DNA of 64,000 nucleotides from positions 1-64,000 of the forward strand of contig JNKJ01000035.1 in the NCBI GenBank assembly GCA_000702025.1, written 5' to 3'. Below, in pieces: positions 45,156 to 53,537 of this stretch (its first letter is position 1; every line of letters begins with the position of its first letter). The stretch comes from Blautia schinkii DSM 10518 (lineage in GTDB: Bacteria > Bacillota > Clostridia > Lachnospirales > Lachnospiraceae). The notes beneath the pieces were generated by a model. It searched no databases. It was not told where the DNA came from and saw only the letters and a program-made list of their open reading frames with translations. The translations under genes and the position numbers were made by a program.

Positions 45156-45308
45156 TTATATCAGAATTTCTGATTTTCGTTTGATTAATTTCGCTCCGTT
45201 GATGATCATCAATGTGCCGGTTACAATGCCGGTCACAAGTACAATGATGCCAAGGGTTAAACTGCCCGCCCCGGTTCTTGACATGGTTTTGTAGATTTTT
45301 TCATTCAT
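45156..45308 (-). CDS. Small single-helix membrane protein after pyrE
   Basis: A 50-residue protein. The ATG at 45308 has AGGAGG 8 bp before it. After a short polar start (NEKIYKTMSRTGAGS) one hydrophobic helix spans about residues 16-39, and the C-terminus is basic (KLIKRKSEILI). Its start lies about 30 bp past the pyrE stop and before the operon terminator, so it is cotranscribed with pyrimidine genes. I recognise it as conserved in Lachnospiraceae by pattern, but know no function. Confidence 0.72.
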   Translation of the reverse strand: MNEKIYKTMSRTGAGSLTLGIIVLVTGIVTGTLMIINGAKLIKRKSEILI

Positions 45309-45339
45309 CTTCCAGTCCTCCTTCTGCGGTTTTATTGAT

Positions 45340-46014
45340 TTATTCTGCTCCATACTGCTGGTAATATGCGTCAATTGCAGCCTTCAGCGTATCGTCGATG
45401 ATGACCCTTCCTTTGTACTCTTTATTGTAAAGATGCTCAACCACCTCAGCCATCGTGACGATCGCGGTTGTTTTAAGTCCGTAGGTTTCCTCAATCTCCA
45501 TAAGCGCGCTCTTGGTTCCCTGGCCTCTTTCCATACGGTCCACAGAAACTACAAGTCCGATGGGGTTCACGTCGCCCTGCGCCTTGATGATCGGCAGCGT
45601 CTCCTGGATGGAGGTGCCTGCGGTAGTCACATCCTCGATAATGATAACCTTATCACCATCCTCGATGGGGCTTCCCAGGAGAATTCCTTTATCTCCATGG
45701 TCCTTCACTTCCTTGCGGTTGGAGCAGTAGCGGATATCCTTGCCATACGCCTCGCTGATCGCCATGGTCGTGGCTACGGTGAGCGGGATTCCCTTATAAG
45801 CAGGTCCAAAAAGCACATCGAAATCAAGACCAAATTTACTCTCGATCGCCTTTGCATAATATTCGCCGAGCTTACGAAGCTGCGCTCCTGTGCGGTAAAA
45901 ACCTGTGTTCACGAAAAACGGTGTCTTACGTCCGGATTTGGTCACAAAATCTCCGAATTTCAGTACGTTACAGTCAATCATAAACTCAATAAATTCCTGT
46001 TTGTATGCTTCCAT
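45340..46014 (-). CDS. pyrE: Orotate phosphoribosyltransferase
   Basis: A 224-residue type I phosphoribosyltransferase of usual length. TPFFVNTGFYRTG near residue 30 binds orotate, FGPAYKGIPLTV near 68 and the PRPP loop VIIIEDVTTAGTSIQET near 122 are diagnostic. It couples orotate to PRPP to give OMP. It is the last enzyme gene of the pyr operon, 74 bp after pyrD. Confidence 0.97.
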   Translation of the reverse strand: MEAYKQEFIEFMIDCNVLKFGDFVTKSGRKTPFFVNTGFYRTGAQLRKLGEYYAKAIESKFGLDFDVLFGPAYKGIPLTVATTMAISEAYGKDIRYCSNRKEVKDHGDKGILLGSPIEDGDKVIIIEDVTTAGTSIQETLPIIKAQGDVNPIGLVVSVDRMERGQGTKSALMEIEETYGLKTTAIVTMAEVVEHLYNKEYKGRVIIDDTLKAAIDAYYQQYGAE

Positions 46015-46088
46015 TTTAATGTCCTCCAGTTATAAATCTGACGTTCTTTTCTATTGATGCCTGCGCCGGCAGACATTTCTTTTTCTCT

Positions 46089-46994
46089 TTACTTCACGAT
46101 TCCAATCAGTTCATTGATATCCGCCACTTTTTCGTTTTCCAGGAACTTCTCCATGCCCCTGACCACATCCCGGGTCGCATAGGGATTAAAGAAATTGGCG
46201 GTACCCACCGACACAGCCGTCGCGCCTGCCATGATGAACTCCAGAGCATCCTCCGCCGTGGCAATCCCTCCCATACCGATGATCGGCAGGGAAACGGCAT
46301 TTGCCACCTGGTAGACCATGCGCACTGCAACCGGCTTCACGGCAGGACCGGACATGCCTCCGGTCTTATTCGCCAGGGCAAAGACTCTGCGTTTGATATC
46401 AATCTTCATGCCTGTAAGTGTGTTGATGAGAGAAAGCACATCCGCTCCTCCGGCCTCCGCCGCCCGCGCCATCTCGGTGATGTCCGTCACATTGGGGCTC
46501 AGCTTCATGATAATCGGCTGTCTCGCATACTTCTTTACTTCTCTTGTAATCTCCTCCAACGCCTTAGGCTGCTGGCCGAAAGCAATGCCGCCCTCCTTCA
46601 CATTCGGGCAGGATACATTGATCTCCAGCATGTCTACCGGCTCATTGGCGAGCCTTTCCACAACCTCACAGTAATCCTCTGTTGTTTTTCCACATACGTT
46701 CACAATAATCTTGGTGTCAAACTGTTTGAGAAAGGGAATATCTCTCTCACAGAACACGTCGATTCCCGGATTCTGCAGGCCAATGGCATTGAGCATCCCG
46801 CTTGCAGTCTCAGCCACTCGCGGTGTAGGATTTCCTGTCCAGGGCACATTGGCCACACCCTTGGTGACCACGGCGCCCAGCAGATTCAGATCAACAAATT
46901 CACTGTATTCAACCCCAGAGCCAAAGGTACCTGACGCAGTCATCACCGGATTCTTAAGCTCTACTCCGGCCAGGGTTACACTCATCTTACTCAT
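46089..46994 (-). CDS. pyrD: Dihydroorotate dehydrogenase B, catalytic subunit
   Basis: A 301-residue FMN-binding TIM barrel of the class 1B type. TASGTFGSG near residue 20 and NAIGLQNPG near 71 bind FMN and substrate. LEINVSCPN near 123 carries the catalytic cysteine typical of class 1. MGGIATAEDALEF near 242 holds the FMN phosphate. It oxidises dihydroorotate to orotate and passes electrons to the PyrK subunit. The gene overlaps pyrK by 4 bp, consistent with a PyrD-PyrK complex using NAD. Confidence 0.97.
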   Translation of the reverse strand: MSKMSVTLAGVELKNPVMTASGTFGSGVEYSEFVDLNLLGAVVTKGVANVPWTGNPTPRVAETASGMLNAIGLQNPGIDVFCERDIPFLKQFDTKIIVNVCGKTTEDYCEVVERLANEPVDMLEINVSCPNVKEGGIAFGQQPKALEEITREVKKYARQPIIMKLSPNVTDITEMARAAEAGGADVLSLINTLTGMKIDIKRRVFALANKTGGMSGPAVKPVAVRMVYQVANAVSLPIIGMGGIATAEDALEFIMAGATAVSVGTANFFNPYATRDVVRGMEKFLENEKVADINELIGIVK

Positions 46995-47773
46995 AACTCC
47001 ACCTCCGTGCTTAAGAATACAGGGCCGTCCTTACATACCCGCTTATTGTGCACCTTAGAATGCTCGTCCACGTCCTTTGACTGGCACACACAGCCCAGAC
47101 ACGCGCCCACGCCGCACGCCATACGCTCCTCCATGGAAATCCAGCAGGGAATCCCTTTCTCCAGAGCATATGCCTTGATTGCCCGCAGCATCGGGGTTGG
47201 CCCGCAGGCAAAAATCGCATCGGCCTCAAGCCCGTTCTCGCGGATGGCATCCATCACATTTCCCTTCGTGCCCGCGGAGCCGTCCTCTGTGGCAAGATAC
47301 ACCTTGCCATAGGCTTCAAATTCTGTATTTAAAAACAACTCATCCCGGTAACCGAGGATCATTGTTTTGTCAGCATCAAGCTGCTTGGCTGTCTCAAGCA
47401 TCGGCGGTATCCCGATACCTCCGCCCATAAGGAATACTCTCTTTCCCTTCACCTCATCCAGGGGAAATCCGTTTCCAAGCGGTCCCAGCGTTTCCACCGG
47501 AACTCTGGCGTGCAGGCGGGAAAACTCCTCTGTGCCTGTACCCTTACCGGTAACCCGGTACACAAGGCGGAGCATCCCTTTTTCTTTATCAATCTCACAC
47601 AGACTGATGGGCCGCGGCAAAAGCTTGCTGCCATCTCTGGTATAGAGGGACACAAACTGTCCCGGCGCGGCTTCCTGTGCAATATTCTCAGTCTTAAGCC
47701 ACATACTGTAAATATCCGTTGCAATGCATTCCTGGCTTACAATGCTGCAGCTTTCTTTCACTTTTTTACTCAT
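46991..47773 (-). CDS. pyrK: Dihydroorotate dehydrogenase B, electron-transfer subunit
   Basis: A 260-residue ferredoxin-reductase-like protein. The FAD-binding barrel has RPISLCEID near residue 54, the NAD-binding part has GGGIGIPPM near 116, and the C-terminal 2Fe-2S loop has CGVGACLGC plus a fourth cysteine in RVCKDGPVF. It carries electrons from PyrD to NAD. It lies between pyrF and pyrD with 10-bp spacing and 4-bp overlap respectively. Confidence 0.97.
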   Translation of the reverse strand: MSKKVKESCSIVSQECIATDIYSMWLKTENIAQEAAPGQFVSLYTRDGSKLLPRPISLCEIDKEKGMLRLVYRVTGKGTGTEEFSRLHARVPVETLGPLGNGFPLDEVKGKRVFLMGGGIGIPPMLETAKQLDADKTMILGYRDELFLNTEFEAYGKVYLATEDGSAGTKGNVMDAIRENGLEADAIFACGPTPMLRAIKAYALEKGIPCWISMEERMACGVGACLGCVCQSKDVDEHSKVHNKRVCKDGPVFLSTEVEL

Positions 47774-47783
47774 GGTGTTCCTC

Positions 47784-48710
47784 CTAACGGTTCTCTAACG
47801 CACCGCTGATATCCGCAATCATATCTTTTACAGCCGCACGGGAAGCATCCGCATAATTTTCCGCGCCGTAAGCCGCGTATTTCTCCTGCTTGTACGCTGC
47901 AATGATACCTCTGGAGGAGTTGACGATTGCACCCAGGCCATCCTCATTAAAGAAATGTACCAGGTCTGCACCCTTGCCGCCCTGTGCGCCATAGCCGGGC
48001 ACAAGAATAAAGGTCTTAGGCATAAGTCTGCGCAGCACCTTGCCCATCTCAGGGTAGGTCGCACCTACGACCGCGCCGATATAGCTATAGCTGTCACCCA
48101 TATGCTCCTCACCCCATTTAGCCACCATCTCGCCGACCCACTCGTAGAGCGGACGGCCTTCAATCAGTCTGTCCTGGAACTCCCCGCTGGAGGGATTGGA
48201 GGTTTTCACAAGGATGAAAAGTCCCTTGTTTTCCTCTTTACATACATCAATAAAAGGTTTCACGCCGTCTGTGCCCAGATAAGGATTCACCGTTGCAAAA
48301 TCCTCGTCAAAGGCAGCATAGCTCTTGCTTCCCACCTGTACCTTGCCCAGATGGCCCACCGCGTATGCCGCGGAGGTGGAGCCGATGTCACCGCGCTTGA
48401 TATCGCCGATGACAACCAGGTCCTTCTGCTTACAATAGTCAATTGTTTTTTTGTATGCTGCGATTCCGGGCAGACCGAACTGCTCGTACATCGCAATCTG
48501 CGGCTTTACAGCCGGAATCAGATCACAGGTCGCGTCCACGATGCCTTTATTAAACTGCCAGATTGCCTCTGCCGCGCCCTCCAAAGTCTCGCCGTATTCC
48601 GCGAAAGCCTTCTCCTGGATATGAGCGGGAATGTAACCAAGCATTGGGTCCAGGCCCACTACAATGGGAGCGTTTGTCTTTTGGATTTTACTGATAAGCT
48701 TATTGATCAT
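47784..48710 (-). CDS. pyrF: Orotidine 5'-phosphate decarboxylase, type 2
   Basis: A 308-residue enzyme of the longer PyrF type 2 subfamily. VVGLDPMLGYIP near residue 18, the catalytic VIGDIKRGDIG near 97 (Lys and Asp of the DxKxxD network), and the phosphate-binding FILVPGYGAQGG near 233 are present. It decarboxylates OMP to UMP. The ATG has AGGAGG 8 bp before it. A tandem repeat array separates it from pyrC. Confidence 0.97.
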   Translation of the reverse strand: MINKLISKIQKTNAPIVVGLDPMLGYIPAHIQEKAFAEYGETLEGAAEAIWQFNKGIVDATCDLIPAVKPQIAMYEQFGLPGIAAYKKTIDYCKQKDLVVIGDIKRGDIGSTSAAYAVGHLGKVQVGSKSYAAFDEDFATVNPYLGTDGVKPFIDVCKEENKGLFILVKTSNPSSGEFQDRLIEGRPLYEWVGEMVAKWGEEHMGDSYSYIGAVVGATYPEMGKVLRRLMPKTFILVPGYGAQGGKGADLVHFFNEDGLGAIVNSSRGIIAAYKQEKYAAYGAENYADASRAAVKDMIADISGALENR

Positions 48711-48818
48711 GAATGATTCCTCCTGATATCTGTGTTTTATAACTATTCAATACCTTTAATAGTAACAACATTTTATCTTATGTTATACTTGCATATTGCT
48801 ATTATTACTCTTGTATAT

Positions 48819-48972
48819 TTGTATATCGCTTACATTATTTTTGTATCATGCTTGCATTTTTCTTGTATCATGCTTACATTTTTCTTGTATCACGCTTGCG
48901 TTATTCTTATATCACGCTTACGTTATTCTTATATCATGCTTATTTTACTCTTGTATCACTCCTGCTTTATTC
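48819..48972. repeat. 22-bp tandem repeat array between pyrC and pyrF
   Basis: Seven head-to-tail units of exactly 22 bp start at 48819, 48841, 48863, 48885, 48907, 48929 and 48951; degenerate sequence flanks them. On the - strand the units contain ATGCAAGCAT, ATGTAAGCAT, ACGCAAGCGT or ACGTAAGCGT. Changes on one side of this small palindrome are matched on the other. The array runs over the pyrC stop codon (48967). It has no spacers, so it is not a CRISPR array. Confidence 0.85.
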
Positions 48973-50271
48973 CTGTACAATACTTTCATTATCTTTATAT
49001 ACGACCTTACCACCGCAGATGGTATATAATACTTTTCCTTTTACTTTCCAGCCGTTAAACGGTGTGTTGCGGCCCTTGGAAGCAAATTTCGTTTTGTCAA
49101 TCGCATATTCATGGTCCACATCCACCACGATCACATCTGCAGGATGTCCCTCCTGAAGCGTGCCGCAGTCAAGGCCCAGTATTTTTGCAGGATTCCAGCT
49201 CATTTTCTCCACAAGCTCCTGGATGGTGAGTACCCCTTTTTCCACAAGCTCTGTGTAGGTGAGCGCAAAGCTTGTCTCCAGGCCGACGATACCAAAGGCG
49301 GCGCTTCTCATGGATCCTGTTTTGTCCTTTGCACCGTGAGGTGCGTGGTCTGTGCTGATGACCTGGATAGCACCGTTTTTCAGGGCACGGAGCAATGCCT
49401 CCACATCGTTCTTGGTACGAAGCGGCGGGTTCATTTTATAATTCGGATCATCTCTCTCAATGTCATCTGAGGTAAGAATAAAATGGTGCGGGCAAACCTC
49501 CGCAGTCACATTGTCCATACCTGCCGCTTTTGCAAATTCCATCATACGAGCCACACCGAGCGTAGAGCAATGGCAGAGATGAAGGCGCACGCCTGTCTCC
49601 AGCGCAAGCAGGATATCTCTCGCCGCAATGGCGTCCTCCGTAGCGTTACAGATACCGGGCAGCCGCAAACGTATCGCGTTTTCGTCATCGTTCATACAGC
49701 CGTTCCCTCGCAAGTCAATGTCCTCGCAGTGTGCAAAAATGGGCAGATCATATTTCACGGCCTGCTCCATGGCCTCTTTATAGAGCCTGCTGTTCATCAC
49801 CGATTTGCCGTCCTCGGAAAGAGCTGGGATTCCCACTTGCGCCATTCCGGCAATATCGGAAAGCTCCTCGCCCTTCTCACCTCTTGTCACGGCGCCGGCC
49901 TGCAGTACGTGAATGCTGGCAACCTGGGCTGCCTTGTTGTGCACATAACTTACGCGGTCCGGACTGTCGATCACCGGTGTAGTGTTCGGCATTGCCACCA
50001 CCGTAGTCACTCCGCCTCTGGCAGCGGCCTTGGCTCCTGTTTCTATATCTTCTTTATATTCCTGTCCCGGGTCGCGGAAATGCACATGCAAGTCCACAAG
50101 ACCGGGCATTACCAGGCAGCCTTTTGCCTCAATTACCCTGTCATTCTTCTCCTTCTGTTCCAGCTTCTCACCAATCTCTTTGATGACTCCCTCATCCAGG
50201 TAAATATCTCCTATCATATCGGTGCTGGATGCCGCGTCGATAATACGGCCTCCGCGAATCAGAATACCCAT
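48967..50271 (-). CDS. pyrC: Dihydroorotase
   Basis: A 434-residue type I dihydroorotase of usual length. The metal site is DLHVHFRDPG near residue 58, followed by KAAARGGVTTVVAMPNT, the later histidines in CHCSTLG and CPHHF, and the catalytic Asp in STDHAPH near 300. It cyclises carbamoyl-aspartate to dihydroorotate. It is the first pyr gene here, and no carAB or pyrB is in the window. The last few codons and the stop lie inside the tandem repeat array. Confidence 0.97.
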   Translation of the reverse strand: MGILIRGGRIIDAASSTDMIGDIYLDEGVIKEIGEKLEQKEKNDRVIEAKGCLVMPGLVDLHVHFRDPGQEYKEDIETGAKAAARGGVTTVVAMPNTTPVIDSPDRVSYVHNKAAQVASIHVLQAGAVTRGEKGEELSDIAGMAQVGIPALSEDGKSVMNSRLYKEAMEQAVKYDLPIFAHCEDIDLRGNGCMNDDENAIRLRLPGICNATEDAIAARDILLALETGVRLHLCHCSTLGVARMMEFAKAAGMDNVTAEVCPHHFILTSDDIERDDPNYKMNPPLRTKNDVEALLRALKNGAIQVISTDHAPHGAKDKTGSMRSAAFGIVGLETSFALTYTELVEKGVLTIQELVEKMSWNPAKILGLDCGTLQEGHPADVIVVDVDHEYAIDKTKFASKGRNTPFNGWKVKGKVLYTICGGKVVYKDNESIVQE

Positions 50272-50431
50272 GCGAATATCTCCCTTCGTGATATAATGTG
50301 CTTATGCACCTATTTGACTTTTACGTCAGATTACTCCTAAGATACATAATACACGAAATCATAAATTTAATAAAGCATTTTTTATCATTGACCATTATTC
50401 ATTTTTTTTACAAAAGTATTCTGATTAGTCC

Positions 50432-50460
50432 TTGACAATTCAAAAAGCGGGATATATAAT
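50432..50460 (+). promoter_or_regulatory. Promoter of the cold-shock gene
   Basis: Consensus sigmaA promoter: -35 TTGACA (50432-50437), 17-bp spacer, -10 TATAAT (50455-50460). The leader before the ATG is about 130 nt, long as is usual for cold-shock genes. Confidence 0.9.
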
Positions 50461-50488
50461 CAAGACATGAATTGAGATTATTTAATGT

Positions 50489-50549
50489 AAAATCACTAGT
50501 TTTTAGAGATTATATTTACATGATATAGTCTGTAAAATCTGGTGATTTT
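50489..50549 (+). promoter_or_regulatory. Structured 5' leader of the cold-shock gene
   Basis: AAAATCACTAG (50489-50499) pairs with CTGGTGATTTT (50539-50549) over 11 bp with one wobble, enclosing 39 nt that can pair further. A T-run follows, so it could work as an attenuator or as a temperature-dependent leader fold. Cold-shock mRNA leaders are known to refold with temperature; the role here is inference. Confidence 0.6.
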
Positions 50550-50598
50550 TTATCGCCAGAAATGCTTTTTAACTTTTTATTTTTATGGAGGTAACAAA

Positions 50599-50799
50599 AT
50601 GAACAACGGAACTGTAAAATGGTTCAACGCAGAAAAAGGTTATGGATTTATCACAGGTGAAGACGGAGCAGACGTTTTCGTACATTTCTCCGCTATCAAC
50701 GGTGACGGATTCAAGTCCCTTGAAGAAGGTCAGGCCGTAACTTATGACTTAACAGAAGGTGCTCGTGGCATGCAGGCTGCCAACGTTACAAAATTATAA
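50599..50799 (+). CDS. csp: Cold-shock domain protein
   Basis: A 66-residue single cold-shock domain. The RNA-binding motifs RNP1 (KGYGFITGE) and RNP2 (VFVHFSAI) are intact, and the start is [14 protein letters not shown], typical for the family. The ATG at 50599 has TGGAGG 8 bp before it; an in-frame ATG at 50542 is inside the leader and is not used. It acts as an RNA chaperone in the cytoplasm. It is one of the very few + strand genes and has its own promoter and terminator. Confidence 0.98.
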   Translation: MNNGTVKWFNAEKGYGFITGEDGADVFVHFSAINGDGFKSLEEGQAVTYDLTEGARGMQAANVTKL

Positions 50800-50847
50800 A
50801 AGTAACTAGCTAAGCCAATCGCGTTACTGATTTACTAACCAAACGAA

Positions 50848-50880
50848 CAAAAATCCCCGGAAGCGCTTCCGGGGATTTTT
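50848..50880. terminator. Bidirectional terminator between csp and the small membrane protein
   Basis: AAAAATCCCCGGAAG pairs perfectly with CTTCCGGGGATTTTT, giving a T-run on either strand. It ends csp on + and the gene at 50959 on -. Confidence 0.93.
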
Positions 50881-50958
50881 CATTTTCATTCATTTTTCAA
50901 ATTTTTCAACTTACTTCATACTTTTCAGCTTACTCCATACTGCATCATTCAGCTTACT

Positions 50959-51216
50959 TTATTCCGCATCAGCATCGGCTGTCAGACCGGACACATAATC
51001 GTCCAGTGCAGAAGTATCCATCACGGTCTCCTGTCTCACTACTTCCTGGTCTGCGGTCGTCTTACTGTAAACCGAATAGCCAATCCAGCACACGGCTACA
51101 AGGCATACCAGCAGTGCTGCCAGCTTCTCGAGCATGAGGATTCTCTTCTCTCTCTTAATGAGTTTCTCTCTGTTTGCTTTTTCCTGCTTATAAGCATCAA
51201 CTTTCTTCTGGCTCAT
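50959..51216 (-). CDS. Small single-helix membrane protein of unknown function
   Basis: An 85-residue protein. The N-terminal 26 residues are strongly basic and helical (KVDAYKQEKANREKLIKREK). One membrane helix follows at about 28-48 (EKLAALLVCLVAVCWIGYSV), and the outer tail is acidic and ends DADAE. Orientation with the basic end inside is expected. The ATG at 51216 has AAAGGAG 8 bp before it. It is monocistronic, between DegV and csp. I recognise no family. Confidence 0.75.
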   Translation of the reverse strand: MSQKKVDAYKQEKANREKLIKREKRILMLEKLAALLVCLVAVCWIGYSVYSKTTADQEVVRQETVMDTSALDDYVSGLTADADAE

Positions 51217-51363
51217 GATATATCTCCTTTGTCTCACGTATCAGTTAATGAAATAAGTATACCACAACTTTTTCCAAATGAAAAGTGCAACTATTCACAA
51301 ACAACAGGCCAGCTGTCCGCAAACGGCACTCCCGTAATCCGCATACGATAGCGCAAGATGGGT

Positions 51364-52203
51364 TTATACAACCACGATCACTCCTCCGTCGTTGGCGTAC
51401 ATGCTGCTTACTCCTGCGGTATCAAGGACAATAATCTTCACTAAACGCATCCTTTCCTGCAGTGCTTCTTTGAGAAGCTGTGCTCTCTCGGCACAGTTGC
51501 AGTGGGAAATTGCCAGCACTCTGTGCTCACTGTCCACAGTTCTTTCTATTATATAATCAACCATCTTCACCAAGGCCTTATTCATACCGCGTGCCTGGTC
51601 AAGCTGACAGATTGTGCCTTCATCTGTGGCAGCCATCACGGGCTTGATTTTCAGCGCACTGGCGACCAGAGCTTTCATCTTACTGAGACGACCGTTCTTA
51701 CGCAGAGTCTCCAAATCCTCCAGCACAAAGAACGTATTCTGGCTCTCAATATATTTCTCGACAATACTCACCACATCCTCAAAAGGCAGGCCGGCATTCT
51801 CGCATTCCTGAATCTTCATGGCAATCAGTGTCTGACCCACCGATGCGGAACGGGAATTGAAAATGTGGATTTTCTTATGGGGATGGTCCTCCAGGAGCAG
51901 ATTGCGGCCAAGTACCGCGCTATTGTAAGAACCACTGAGCTCTGCTGACAGAGTCACACCGTAGATGTGGTCAGCGTCACAGTCAAAGGCTCTCATATAA
52001 CGCTCCGGAGACGGGCAGGCAGATTTCGGGCATTCCGGACAGGCAGCCACCTTGCGCAAAAATTCCGCCTGATTAAATGTTTCATCATCAATAATATGTT
52101 CACTCCCCACTGTCAGTGTCAGGGGCACAGATTCTATACGTTCATCGGTTTTCCATTCCTCTAAAAGCTCGCCGCAACTATCTATCACAATCTTATAGCT
52201 CAA
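51364..52203 (-). CDS. DegV-family fatty-acid-binding protein
   Basis: A 279-residue two-domain DegV protein of usual length. IVIDSCGELLEEW at the N-terminus, KSACPSPERYMRAF near residue 60, VTLSAELSGSYNSA near 80 and the EDLETLRKNGRLSKMKAL segment near 157 are family landmarks that surround the bound fatty acid. In Gram-positives such proteins (FakB) present fatty acids to the kinase FakA. No fakA is nearby. The start codon is TTG with AGAGGAC before it. Confidence 0.93.
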   Translation of the reverse strand: MSYKIVIDSCGELLEEWKTDERIESVPLTLTVGSEHIIDDETFNQAEFLRKVAACPECPKSACPSPERYMRAFDCDADHIYGVTLSAELSGSYNSAVLGRNLLLEDHPHKKIHIFNSRSASVGQTLIAMKIQECENAGLPFEDVVSIVEKYIESQNTFFVLEDLETLRKNGRLSKMKALVASALKIKPVMAATDEGTICQLDQARGMNKALVKMVDYIIERTVDSEHRVLAISHCNCAERAQLLKEALQERMRLVKIIVLDTAGVSSMYANDGGVIVVV

Positions 52204-52400
52204 TTATATCGTCCTCTTTTCCATTATATGTAGTATTGAATACCACTTAATCTTATCACATTGCTTTATGTTTGAAAAGACTTTTTATAAAAACTCTGTT
52301 CTTTTTTTCTCAAGTGATTTATAATGATTATGAATCATGTAATAGTCATGAATTATGTAATGGCAGAAAGCTGCCGATTCACAACTAAAGGAGTGTATGA

Positions 52401-52904
52401 ATGCTTGCTTTAAATATTACGGATGTTAAGGATTTTATGAATAAGCTTTTGATCGGTCAGGTTTTCGACCACTTTTGGCTGAATGAAGCCACGATCACCA
52501 CCTATAATACCTTTACTGTGGATGGCAGGCTCCAGCAGGATTTTTTTGATTCCGACGCCCGGGAAGCACTGGCACAGAGTGCGAGGACCTACTCCCTTTG
52601 GAAAGAGGTCAAGCCCTTCTGTTATTCCATAATCCGCGGGAAACGTACGCCGCTGAGCTTTAAAATCGTATTTCAGCTCTCTCCCAATAAGGCTGCGGCC
52701 GCATTAGGCTCTGCTGATGTGGGTATCGAGCCTGAGAATATAACAGGTCTATATCTGAATCTCCAGTATAAGAATAAGGCTCTCCTATGCACCACCGGAA
52801 CCTCCCTGAAAACATTCCTTCCCGGCAAACGCCTGGACCAGTATTGGGATAGTATGATCCTTGATTTCTTCCGCCAGAATGAAATCATTTTCGAACAGGT
52901 TTAA
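52401..52904 (+). CDS. DUF5721-like protein of unknown function
   Basis: A 167-residue soluble protein. It begins LALNITDVKDFMNKLLIGQ and has FDHFWLNEATITTYNTFTVDG near residue 22, then a mixed alpha-beta body. From memory it matches a domain of unknown function (DUF5721) found mostly in Lachnospiraceae. The ATG has AAAGGAG 7 bp before it. A TATAAT at 52320-52325 with a weak -35 is a possible promoter. It is transcribed divergently from degV. Confidence 0.75.
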   Translation: MLALNITDVKDFMNKLLIGQVFDHFWLNEATITTYNTFTVDGRLQQDFFDSDAREALAQSARTYSLWKEVKPFCYSIIRGKRTPLSFKIVFQLSPNKAAAALGSADVGIEPENITGLYLNLQYKNKALLCTTGTSLKTFLPGKRLDQYWDSMILDFFRQNEIIFEQV

Positions 52905-52919
52905 GCTGTCTCTTATTTA

Positions 52920-53243
52920 TTATTCCTGCTGTTCAAGATAATATGCCAACATATCTACAAATTCACTGTTTGTAGGCCTGTAATTGAGCGAATACCCGGC
53001 TATTTCTTCCATGGTTTGTTTATTTGTGGTCCAGCACACATTGATTACCGTTCTGATATCATGCTCCACATTCATGGGCGTAGACTTAAACTTTTTGGCG
53101 AGGCAGGGATAGATATCCTTCGTAATCTTCATTGGCTCTTCCTGCGATTCCATTGTCATTTTAACCGCTTCCGCCACAAAATAATATCCTTTGTATTTGG
53201 ATGTTGCTCCTAACTTTCTGATAAGACCATATACCTTTCTCAT
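52920..53243 (-). CDS. Stand-alone Spo0A C-terminal-like DNA-binding protein
   Basis: A 107-residue protein lacking a receiver domain. It covers the Spo0A effector fold: GATSKYKGYYFVAEAVKM near residue 12, ITKDIYPCLAKKF near 39, the HTH region TPMNVEHDIRTVINVCW near 55 and RPTNSEFVDMLAYYL near the end. Full-length Spo0A is about 265 residues, so phosphorylation control is absent. Sequences like Spo0A boxes lie in its promoter region (53301-53367), suggesting control by Spo0A or by itself. It ends 16 bp from the oppositely transcribed gene at 52401. Confidence 0.88.
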   Translation of the reverse strand: MRKVYGLIRKLGATSKYKGYYFVAEAVKMTMESQEEPMKITKDIYPCLAKKFKSTPMNVEHDIRTVINVCWTTNKQTMEEIAGYSLNYRPTNSEFVDMLAYYLEQQE

Positions 53244-53300
53244 GTTCTCTCCTCCTAATATCCTTCGTTATTGTATATAATACGACATTTTTCTGGACAT

Positions 53301-53367
53301 TTCGATTTTTCTAAAAAACTCGTTCATATTCGACACAATTAGAAAAAAATTACTTTTTTTCGATACA
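53301..53367. promoter_or_regulatory. Cluster of Spo0A-box-like sites
   Basis: An exact TGTCGAA (the 0A box core) is at 53335-53329 on the - strand. Related sites are TGTATCGAA at 53367-53359 and ATCGAA at 53306-53301. All are in the upstream region of the Spo0A-C-like gene. Three sites in 70 bp suggests a real operator cluster, but each is short. Confidence 0.55.
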
Positions 53368-53466
53368 ATCCGAAATCCTTCATGACCATAAAATGCAGCT
53401 CCCAGCAACAGTAGGTATGCTCAGACACACATAAAAATAAGATGTCAAGTAACATGAGAATACGGC

Positions 53467-53508
53467 AAAAAAACAGGCACCCACTCCTCTATAGAATGAA
53501 TGCCTGAT
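53467..53508 (-). terminator. Rho-independent terminator of htpG
   Basis: On the - strand CAGGCA pairs with TGCCTG around a long loop, followed by seven T. It lies 30 bp past the htpG stop. Confidence 0.7.
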
Positions 53509-53537
53509 TCAAGAATCTAAACCTTTGTTCTTTATAA

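Noticed and set aside
48819..48972. Possible CRISPR array
   Set aside because: The units are directly adjacent 22-bp tandem copies without unique spacers, and no cas genes are present.
48732..49156. Overlapping + strand frames rich in Leu, Ile, Tyr and Cys
   Set aside because: They arise because the 22-bp repeat unit lacks stops in all three frames; no ribosome-binding sites.
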